Of a stretch of 48,900 bases of DNA, positions 35,165-44,161 are shown one piece after another. Both the position numbers and the translations under genes were made by a program. The DNA comes from Scytalidium lignicola (lineage: Eukaryota > Ascomycota > Leotiomycetes), in assembly GCA_002812745.2 (NCBI GenBank), contig NCSJ02000318.1, positions 1-48,900 on the forward strand, read 5' to 3'. Under the pieces are notes generated by a model. That model did no database searches and was not told the origin of the DNA. It worked only from the letters and a program-made list of their open reading frames with translations. Numbering within the stretch: the stretch's first letter is position 1; each line of letters begins with the position of its first letter.

Positions 35165-36747
35165 GTTAATCATTAATATTTACAAAATCAATTGAAATTT
35201 CTTGTTTATATGCTTTTTTNCCATCTTGAAATATATAGTTTCATATTCATAACCTTTCCTTATAGTAGTGAAAACAACTTGATTTTATTGTCTTCTAACT
35301 TATTCAACTGTATAAGAGAAATATCTTGAGTTAATAAGATCTCAAATACCTTCTTAAGCTTTGTATCTTGTATATATTATAACATTTCAACATGTATGTA
35401 TGTTTGGAAAAATAAGATTAATTTTTTGTTGTTGACAGTTGGTTAAAGTAGACTTAATAAGCAAGTGGATTTCTTGTTAAATAGCTTATTTTGATTTTGA
35501 GCTGTTAATTGATTTAAGAATATAAGTATTGTATATTATGATTTTATCATTAGAATGTTGTAAAGTATGTTATTATTACTGAAATTATATATAATATAAT
35601 TATCTAAAGTTGTTATTATGATTAATGAAACCTTTGAATTTAACCTTTTTTTGATATCTTTCCTTTGCTTATATTACTTGTTATAAGTTACTATTATAAC
35701 AATTATCTTCATAAAAGGTCTTTTAAGAGTTGCTTTGCCTTTATAGATTTCAACTATTTATTCTTTAACTATTTTGTTATTAACAACAAGATGAAGAGTA
35801 TTGTAATCTTTATTAATTATATTATAATATAGTTTTTTGAAATTATAACAAGAAAAATTGTTATATCAATGAAAATTGAATAAAGTAAGCCTTATACCAT
35901 ATTCTAAATTCTTCTGTATCTTTTGTTATAGTTTATCAAGTTGAATATTTGTTATTAACCATCATTTTTTAAGTATTAATTCTTGTTTAATATCTTCTTG
36001 TTCAAGTGCATTTTTGTTTATTAAAGTTGAAAATATACATTTCAAAGTAAGTTTATATGTTATTTTAAGAGGTAATTTATTATATAAGTTGAAATTAATA
36101 GTATATTTAATGTTAATTCAAAGAATCTCCTCCTTTTTAGTAACTTTGTTCTTAAATATCTTTTTAAGATATTGTTATTGATTATTATAATGTATTTCAA
36201 ATATAATAAGTTTTCTTTTAGCATTATAACTATATACTAACATATCTCCACCTCTTAGAACCTCTTGTATATATTTATACATTGTATAGTCAACTACAAA
36301 CTCCTTTCTTTTTGCAATAATCAATTCATATTGAAGACAGTGAAGGTTGTTTAAATTAACCATATATGCATAAGATGTAATGATCTTTCCTTCAAAATAT
36401 ACCTTTATTTAGAACTTTATATTATGTTCAGGTAAAGGTGTTGAAGGTAAAGATGTTCTAGCTGATCATTGTGTATTAGTCAAATCAGAGGGTGAATTAG
36501 GATGTGAAAAGGACAGCAAAACACTTGATGAACGTTCAGTTAGAGCCTCTGGAGATGTAACAACTACAGAAGACAGTAATTGTTCTGTTGGAGTAGGAGT
36601 TTGAGATATAAGTCGAATTCTAAGTTGTTGAATAGGGGTTGAGGGGTTTGGGAGCTGTTTCAACTTCTTGGAAGGCGCTTTTTTNGGTTGTTTTTTTGGA
36701 TTTTGGACGTGGTATATTACATTTGATATCTAACGGTAAAATGGCAT
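35165..36747 (-). pseudogene. second, unrecognised ORF of the Tc1/mariner-type element
   Basis: Read on the minus strand from an ATG inside the right TIR (36747) down to about 35165, one frame stays largely coherent for about 520 codons with scattered stops, the pattern of a real gene after C-to-T decay. The N-terminal part is Lys/Pro-rich (KKQPKKAPSKKLKQLP), then Thr/Ser/Pro-rich, then a better preserved segment at 36363-36175 (VVDYTMYKYIQEVLRGGDML), then Lys/Ile/Asn-rich sequence. It converges with the transposase. I recognise no domain; it could be an accessory transposition protein or a captured host gene. Existence as one former gene is moderately supported; function is unknown. Confidence 0.5.
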
Positions 36748-36888
36748 GAAAAACAAGTGTAGAAACGCGTTGTATGGTAAGTAATTGATTGATTCTGTCC
36801 CATGCATTACTTTTCTATGGTACGCGCACCAAAAAGTGGTGCACGGGGCTCTTTTCGCGAAAAAACAGGCTGAATTGGAATATGACAG
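36739..36888 (-). repeat. right terminal inverted repeat
   Basis: Inverted copy of 33944-34093 with three differences, each a G in the left copy and A here when read in the same direction. One of them creates the ATG from which the second ORF can start; the left copy has GTG at that place. Confidence 0.92.
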
Positions 36889-37301
36889 TATCCAAGTCGG
36901 CTAATGCCTCTGGCGCGGCGTTGCGTCTCCGCTTTTCACTGTAGTCTTCAGTAGGCTCATTGAAGAGGGTACTTTCCTATAAGTAAAATCCAGAATCGTT
37001 AGATTCATGGTGGCTTCATAGACTGCAGCTTGAACACTTACTGCAAGACTATCCGGCATACAATTTTGCCGCCCAGCTAGCTGAGCAACCTCCGTTCTCT
37101 TCACGCCATCAGCGAATGCTCCAGCTACAAGTACGGAAGTAGCGAGAAAAAGTTCGAACAAACCCATGATGAAGATACCGATAATGGAAAGAAATGTAAA
37201 ATAAGGAGAGCGAGTGTCTAAAGGTTTCTGAAGGTTGGATATTCTCGAATATTGTTATGGTTGGTGACGTGAAGAAAACGCATTCTACGACCGTCATTGG
37301 G

Positions 37302-37310
37302 ATTTATATA
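37302..37310 (-). promoter_or_regulatory. TATA-like element of the RNase gene
   Basis: TATATAAAT on the minus strand, about 135 bp upstream of the ATG at 37167. It suggests the promoter and first exon are intact and that only the insertion breaks the gene. Confidence 0.45.
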
Positions 37311-38444
37311 GAGCTTTGGCCGGCTCTTCTCTCTCTTGCTTTCTCCCTCGAAGCATAGGACTTCATAAATCCGCGCACTTTCAGGGATGGCATTCTAAGT
37401 TTGGATCCAGTCAGCGATTGTGAAACCGTGAGACCATTCAACTATCAATAGCAGGTCATCAGCAAGAGGATTATCTTTTGGTAATGCTCAGCCTCGTACT
37501 TGAACGAGAATCATTCGTGCTGGAGGTATGCTGGAAGCATGTATAATACAGTAATATTAGTCGTATCCATCTGGGGCCTGGTTTTTCTGGAAATAGTAGA
37601 CCTCGAGGCTGTGGAGGATTACCGGTAACAGAAGCAGTGTGCCGGACTGCTGTTGCACCAAGTCACCAATTCAGTAATACTTCACGCTACATGTCATAGG
37701 CAATAAGCTTACTGAATTGACCACTCTCTAAATTACAAATCTTATACACGGAAAAGAAGCTCCTGCACGCAGTGATCTTTCGGTAGTACGGATGTCGCAT
37801 GCTAAAAACGGCACTTTTCCGTAAATGGCCATATGTTGCGAGTACTCCTTCAAGCCTTACAGGCCAAAATGGCCTATTTTAGCGTTTTTGTCTCAAATGT
37901 ATAGACATTCTCACTAGTGCTTTAGTGTTAATCAAAGACTTTAACTGGATGATATCCTTGAATATAAATTTTGGCATTACAAATTTTAAGCGAGTGGGAC
38001 CTGAGCGGATACAGTAACTAGGTCGATTTTTAGGCTACCTTATAACACTCTATGACCGGCCACGGACGTAGAAATTGTAGCGTTGTTAGTACTACTCGAA
38101 GACGTTACTTTTGCAGTCTTCCTCCGTATTATTACGTGGCTGAGCAACTCAAATCCCTTTACTGGGTAATCGGGCTTCAGATATTCTCACCAGTGTGCTT
38201 AAGGTAGGGTATTGTTGTAACAAGGGCAATGCTTAGCCCCAAAAAGCACGAGAGCACGGCCCAGTGTTCTAATTTACTTTTGCTTGAGTTTATTCTAAGC
38301 ATGAAATCATGTAACAGCTGCTGCTAGTGGCTATGAATATCTAGATTCAAAGCTATTTTGGGAGCTTTAAAACTACACTGTAGAAAACAATACTAAAATT
38401 ATCATAACAACTTTAAAAATATACTGAAAATACTTGATTTCGAG
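37311..38444. other. intergenic region between divergent secreted-protein genes
   Basis: About 1.1 kb between the RNase pseudogene (-) and the six-cysteine protein gene (+). No coding frame seen. A short GGCCA-AAA-TGGCC inverted repeat lies near 37861-37873. Confidence 0.45.
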
Positions 38445-38453
38445 TATAAAAAG
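38445..38453 (+). promoter_or_regulatory. TATA box of the small secreted protein gene
   Basis: TATAAAAAG 160 bp upstream of the ATG at 38614, followed by a C/A/T-rich leader, a normal fungal arrangement. Confidence 0.5.
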
Positions 38454-38613
38454 ATGGAACTGCTCCGGTGTTGGAGACGGACCCTCATCACAACACAATA
38501 TTCTCGATAGCCACTACAATAAAAGAAAGGCCACTTTTACATTACTCCCAATTTAACTCTCTCAAATTTCCCTTATTTGCTATCTTTTCCACCAAACAAC
38601 GCAACCCTCCGAA

Positions 38614-39249
38614 ATGCTTTCCGCCTCCAAGTGTCTGCTTACCGGCCTACTCTTCCTCGCAACTCTTAGCTCCGCCTTCAAGTTCACAGAAGACCACGAG
38701 GATGGGATATACTTTCTCACAATTGGTGATGATGGCAACGAAGCCTACACGCTGATGGACCAAAACCTGACAGACGTGTCCGGAGCTGCTCCTCCTTACT
38801 CCGCCCGCCTCGGCCGACGATACCAATATTTACCCTCCGACTCAATCGCGTACTGCAACCCGAACGTCGTGGACATGAATGACTTCTACCAGGTTGCATA
38901 CAACAAGTTCTGGAGCATTTGCATAAACCTCGGCAACACGAGGGTTGGCGAGAAGCAAGCCGTCGCTGCTAAGTCCCAAACTACTGTGGCATACATGTGC
39001 GACTATGCGGAGAACCCTTGCAATGTGAACGAGTGGTGGGAGTCTGTTGGATGGATTAGTAGCGTCTGCACTGGTTTGGGTGACAGCGTTTGGAAACAAG
39101 CTGGTAAGTTTTATAGCTCAGATATTTAATTTGCAAAAGGAAAAGAATTTCTATGATGATACTAACTATTTCATGATATAGGATGGATGAGCATCCCTTC
39201 CTGGAAGAAATCTTATGGCTATGATGATATTAATAACGGCTTCTGCTAA
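38614..39249 (+). CDS. small secreted six-cysteine protein
   Basis: Two exons, 38614-39103 and 39182-39249; the 78-bp intron has GTAAGT, an ACTAAC branch site and ATATAG. Splicing gives 185 residues; without it the last Cys is lost. Residues 1-21 are a signal peptide (TLSSA end). Residues 68-69 (LGRR-YQ) are a dibasic Kex2-like site, so a propeptide of about 48 residues may be removed. The rest has six Cys (81, 103, 129, 136, 152, 185), enough for three disulfides, Trp-rich stretches (EWWESVGW), and no membrane segment. ATG 38614 opens the signal peptide. I do not recognise a family. Size, secretion and Cys pattern fit a fungal effector-like or extracellular protein; that role is inference. 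Confidence 0.8.
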
Positions 39250-40603
39250 GCCGGGCTTCAGATAACGAATGTAATAACATGATCGGAGATTTTAGACTAG
39301 ATGCTCATGATCAGCACTAAGTTGGAATAAGATATTCTCAAATCTAGCTAATATATTCCATTACAAATTTATACTATTATCCTCTTTTGTTCCGAAGAAT
39401 TTTGATGTAATTTGAGTTAATATTACCTCTTCAAACTTTGGTGATACAAGTTCGGCCTTGGGCCTTTCCTCTAAAATATTATCGATCTGCTCAACCCCCT
39501 CGCTGCTACTACCCTATACCTTGCCGCTATATTTTGAGGTTGCCGAAAGCCTATGTTATTCTTGACCTGTTTTGTAGTCCATAACCATCACCACAAGAAG
39601 AACTTAGCTTAAGTTAAGATTTTTTGATAATAGCCAAGTACTTGCACTCCGAGGTTAATGATGGATGGCTGTCTTTATGTTTTAGTGTATCTTTATAAGA
39701 TAGTCGACATACTTCATGAGAATAAGATTGGTTAATTAAAAAAAAAAACTCTGGTCTTATTCAATTTTCTGAATCTTGGATTCATGACTATAGGCTTGCT
39801 TGCCTAACCTATTTCATCGACATCCGAGAACATTTGAAGAGGCTCGAATGGAGAGTTGAATCGGATAGCTGATGTGGTACTCTGTATTATGTGTTAAAGG
39901 TGTCAGCACTAATTGTTGCAATATTTGGAGTTTACGGATGCCACTTCACAGTGTTCTTACGGTTGCCTATGCTAGGGCTTACGGATAGGGTTTACGGTAG
40001 GCTACCACTGTAGGCAACTATAGGCACCCGTAGGGTGCCTGTACGACCGTAACTGTTGACCATAACGGTTTTACGGCCGTAACTCTCTGTATATATAGAA
40101 TCTGTTGTAGTTGTAGACTCCTTAAGCAATCAATACAATAGTGGTTCTGTATTCCTGCGTTTCCAGTCAACACTAATTACCTCTATAAAAATTGCCGAGT
40201 TTGCACTTTGATGATAACTACCGATTTGATGTCGAATTTTATATTGCCCATTTTGTTACGCATTAGGTCAGGAAACAGCCAACTCTAATTAAATTCTTTA
40301 CAAGGCTATAGAAAATGGATGGGGGCTTTGCTGTTGGAGACTCTGGCAATTTCCCCTAAAAACAAGGCTGAACAATTGATAAACTTGGAAAGTCTTCAAA
40401 GTAAACACGGGATGAGGTTGTACTAGTAGAACTAACTTTACAGGTGGAACCAAGATACTCGGAAACATATCCTCAATTCCAAACGACCTTCTTACCGGGC
40501 TATTGGGTGTGTAATATTTTTGATAACGGTATATGAAAGTGACAATCCTCTGCCTAGATGATGGTAGATTTAAAAGTTCTATGCTTTGGTCTATATAACA
40601 GAC
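39250..40603. other. intergenic region with a solo LTR
   Basis: About 1.35 kb between two genes that converge. It holds the solo LTR at 39914-40172. The rest shows no coding frame or other repeat; one A run of ten lies near 39740. Confidence 0.5.
39914..40172. repeat. solo LTR with 5-bp target duplication
   Basis: 259 bp with TGTTG / CAACA inverted ends, flanked on both sides by CTAAT (39909-39913 and 40173-40177). It contains a TATATATAG promoter-like box (about 40091), as LTRs do. There is no internal retrotransposon sequence, so it arose by recombination between the two LTRs of a past insertion. It is rich in ACGG/TACGG words and unlike the LTRs of the first 24 kb, so it is a different family. 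Strand is uncertain; the TATA box suggests plus. Confidence 0.85.
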
Positions 40604-42351
40604 TCATGACCTTTGCGTGAGTGGGTGCTTGAATACTCCATCAGGATCCTTAGTCTCATTATCACCCCATGTTGCTTCCCATCCATGCTCAGCAAGATAC
40701 ACCTTCCATAAATTGTCCTCGTCGTCCAAATTCGGACTCGCATCTACTAACAAAAAGCTAAGAAAAGCCCCCAGGAGAGCAAATGCAGATCCGATCAAGA
40801 AAACAACTTGATTACCTTTATCTCCATCGGGATATGAATTCAGAATAGCGGTGAAGACCTAATTAACGTAAGTTATTGTTTCAAAACTGGTTCTAGATCT
40901 TACCTGAGTACCAATGGCTGCACCTGCCTTGGCCCAAGCTGAACAGAAGCCCATACTGTGTCCTCGAATTGAAGTTGGGAACGGTTCGGTGGCTGTAATA
41001 ATAATGGTACTATGGATTTCTCAGCATATCCTATTTGATAAGAGTTGTAGCGTCTATATATACCTCCCAGGACCGACTTCTCCCAGTGTCAGGAAGATGC
41101 CATACAAAACCACGAATAATGGAAAGCTGGTCTGAATCTTCTCATAGGCTCCTCCTAAGATAAATCCGAGAATGGCCTGAAGACCAAAGCCTAGTGCCAT
41201 TGTTTTTCTTCTTCCAATCCTGTCTGACAGCCACCCACCAAGAAATGGGCCAGGTAGGTAGAAGGCATTGATGATAACGCCCCAGCCTAAAGTCTTAACC
41301 AAAGAGTTGGATGCATTGACTCTAGACACAATTGTTGAACTGAAAATACCGAAAGGAATAGAGATCCAGTTATACAAAAACCAGGTCAGACAACCACCAA
41401 GGAGACGTCGCCAATATCTTTTGCCAATTAGGAGGTATGGAACTTTCTGCTTTCGCAAGGCAGACTTGCGATAAGCAGTGGAGACTGACATTCTAAGCCG
41501 GAACCAAAAGATCGACAGTGGGGGAATCAGGCCAAGGCCGAAGGACAACCTCCAGACCAATTCATACCTGTCAACTCTCTGGTGGACACATAGGAGAAGC
41601 AGTAGAGGTACCAAAGCACCAAAGCAGTAGCCTAGTGATGCCGAGCACTCACCTAGTACAGCAAAAATCACTCCTCGTCGTTTTCGGTACTTGCTTCCTT
41701 CATCGGAGGCCTCCATTGCACCAGCACCTAGATTTAGTGTTAGAGTATGACAAGATTAAAAACAAAAATAAAAGAGGGCAGCTTACCAGAAACAGGGTAC
41801 TCCCCCCCGGCCCCAACGCCGGCGACACCTCGAGCCACGATGAGCATCCACATGAGACCAGTATGTGATGTTCCACTGGCCGCTGCACTCAGGACAATAC
41901 CAAGAACCAGAAGGATGGTAGTGGCGATGGCACCTGTTTTACGGCCCAATTGATCAGCAATGAAGCCGAAAAACAACATGCCGATGATCATGCCGACCAA
42001 AAAGGCGTTTGACAGGCGAGAATACATCGAAGAAGTCAAAGCCTCAGGATAAATGACGGCGAAGAGGAGCTCGAGATTGCCAATGACAGAGGCATTGCTT
42101 CTGGATGTCAGAATGGCGCATAAATTTGATCTATGCGAAGAACTCACTAGCCATCCGATCCCATTGCAAGGCTAAAAAAAANGTATCATAAGCTGGGCGG
42201 AGATTTTGCTGAAGTATGTTTCCTTAATTTGATCATTATGGGGGGTCACGACGACACCTATTTCAGGATCCTTGCCAATATCGGCCTCAGCAACAAACTC
42301 CTGAGGCGGTTGCTTGCCGTCAGGCTTCAATTCAATCGTGTCGTTCGCCAT
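40604..42351 (-). CDS. MFS permease, phosphate / glycerophosphoinositol transporter-like
   Basis: Five exons on the minus strand: 42351-42148, 42097-41787, 41727-41064, 41009-40904 and 40858-40604, with introns of 50, 59, 54 and 45 bp, all GT..AG and in phase. About 512 residues, the usual MFS size, in the plasma membrane. Family marks: SDGYNASVIGN in the first helix, motif A GFIADQLGRK (about 112-121) and its repeat GWLSDRIGRRK, GAGGEYPVS, and PTSIRGHSMGF. These fit the phosphate:H+ symporter group that includes Git1-type glycerophosphodiester carriers; the exact substrate is open. Exon 1 is one base out of phase: a run of eight A (42174-42181) next to an ambiguous base (42182) falls in helix 1, and one base fewer restores the frame. 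I take this as a sequencing error, but a real frameshift would kill the gene. Confidence 0.82.
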
Positions 42352-44161
42352 CACTGCTTGTAGAATTACTTCTATTTGCAAGGAAAGTGAGAAGGATGTG
42401 TGTCTATTTGACCTAGCCTGCAGAAAGTCTTACTGTAAGGGGGATGGCAATACGACTCTATTATACGAGTTCTACGAGTGACAGATGTCTTATCTATGCA
42501 TATATGTCGATCTTGGCCGATTAACCGTGTCTGTCCCAAAAGGTTGTAGCTGGGATAATCGCACATTAGATTGTTTGGCCTAAGTAGGGAAGGGCTCTTA
42601 TGCTACAGCTTTGCAATCTACCTTCGAGCTAAAATTTTCACTTGCCGATGAGCCTTGAGATCCATAGAACCATGTCTTCTCAATAGATATGATATCGACA
42701 CGAACAATATATTCTTGGCATCATGGTCTAGACACTATCTTAACTCTAGGCAACTGTTTATTATCATGCTTGCAAGATAAGCCCGGACTCTGTTCGACCT
42801 ATATTAGTATTCTCATTATTTATTTTTGCTGTTTTCAGATGCTGTAAACGCAGCGGGAAATCTTCCAATAGGATGGCACGTCAAAACAGAAACCATCAGA
42901 TAAAATAACAACGGAAAGGGCATTTCATCTAAGTGCGGGCTTCCAGCAAATCGGCAAAGTGGTCTGCTATTTCGCCATCGCCTTTCTCCGTTGGTAGTGT
43001 GATGTTCGGCAACCTGTGCCGACGCCTCTTTGGGTAGCATGCTAGGTCTAACGACTTATAGAGCAGTTTGCATATTACTTCCCCCACCTTTCTTATCTTT
43101 GGGCAATGGCACTGGCGTCCTTTATGAGCCGCACTTGAATTTTACTGTTACTGCAAAATCATAAAAANGTTACATCTTAGAAACCTCAATAATCACTTCA
43201 TATCTGTTGTTATATATTTTAAAATTTTTACTTAGTCTATAATATCTGGGCCAATACCTAAAGCGGTAAAAATATACGGATCAGTTCTGATATTATGACA
43301 TTTACTGAAACCAGAGAGCCAAAATGTAAATTCCGCATATATATAAAGTTATTTAAACATTTTAAACTTAATCATTACATTTAAAATGGTTATATAACAC
43401 CGGCCATGAAATCAAAAACCAAAATCCAGCGTTGTTGAGATTTCTAAGAAGTAATTCTTCTGGGTTGGGGTTTTTTTTGTTTGCGATCTTACAATGAGTG
43501 TTAAGTAAATCACCCCTTGAATAAACTACTCGCATAGTTATGAAATATATTATCTAACGAATGGGGCTTTTCGTTTTCTCCAGGAAATGGTATCTTAAAA
43601 GAGAAAGAAGTACTACGTAGATGGGCTAGTCTAAGGGGACGATGTGGGCACTTTTCTTGGCAGATGTTCCGTTAACCGTATTTGTACCCCGCTTTCTTAT
43701 CTTTCTAAGAGGCACAGGTTAACATCAACAGCTACCTCATGAGGCCTCGGATAAGGCACTTCAATATTTCCTGGAAAAGGGTTCTCAATGAAGACAAGGA
43801 AAGAGTTTTGCGGGGTCACATGTCATTATGCGGACGAACATTCTTGAAAGGTACGTTCTTGTATTCTTCACATCCCCTTTTTTCAATCCTAATACGTGGG
43901 ACACAGGTGTCAGGGCGCGGCGCACTAGCTGGAAGATGGGGTCAGCACATAGAACACGTGGTGAATCAGAGTAATACTTCATATCCCGTACAGCAATCCC
44001 CGAAGCCGGACGGTTCCAAGGTTTTTGCTAGTTCTCTGGAGATGTATATTACCGTTCCCTTCGTCGCCAATGACTCCTATGAACCTTTATCCTAAATCAT
44101 AATACCGGCGCATCAAAGATTCATCCACCACATTCGTTGTCCTACCGCTCGAATTTCGACC
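42352..44161. other. intergenic region between divergent genes
   Basis: About 1.8 kb between the permease (-) and the CocE-type hydrolase (+). It contains AT-rich stretches around 43150-43420, an ambiguous base at 43168, and a T run near 43470. A 118-codon open stretch at 43739-44095 has no recognisable character. No clear TATA box before 44162. Confidence 0.45.

Larger units (their letters stand above)
33944..36888. mobile_element. Tc1/mariner-type DNA transposon with 150-bp TIRs and two facing ORFs
   Basis: A 2945-bp element whose ends are 150-bp inverted repeats, flanked by TA on both sides (33942-33943 and 36889-36890), the target duplication of the IS630-Tc1-mariner superfamily. A decayed DDE transposase runs rightward from 34152 and a second long decayed frame runs leftward from 36747; they meet near 35150. 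The two TIRs differ at only three sites, all transitions, while the interior has many stops and two ambiguous bases. It sits inside the RNase gene. Typical Tc1/mariner elements are 1.3-2.4 kb with one gene, so this one is larger than usual. Confidence 0.9.
33517..37167 (-). pseudogene. secreted RNase T1-family gene, broken by a transposon
   Basis: Minus-strand gene in two halves. The 5' half (37167 down to 36889) has a signal peptide (about 1-19) and a 65-bp intron (36977-37041: GTAAGT, CTAAC, TATAG), then an Arg-rich propeptide. A 2945-bp element with a TA duplication follows. The 3' half (33943 down to 33517) holds the catalytic domain: YPKRFNNNE, FEYP (the Glu of the T1 site), GADRVIF (the Arg) and THRGETGN (the distal His), ending ECYPA. 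The frames of both halves agree across the single TA, so the uninterrupted gene would encode about 212 residues. The usual first His of the YPH motif is Lys. The family cleaves RNA after guanosine and is secreted. As assembled it makes no RNase; the 3' half only reads back into the inverted repeat. Confidence 0.85.

Noticed and set aside
43739..44095. 118-codon open stretch upstream of the CocE-type hydrolase
   Set aside because: No domain, signal or composition typical of a protein, no promoter mark, and it ends just before the hydrolase start; likely chance.
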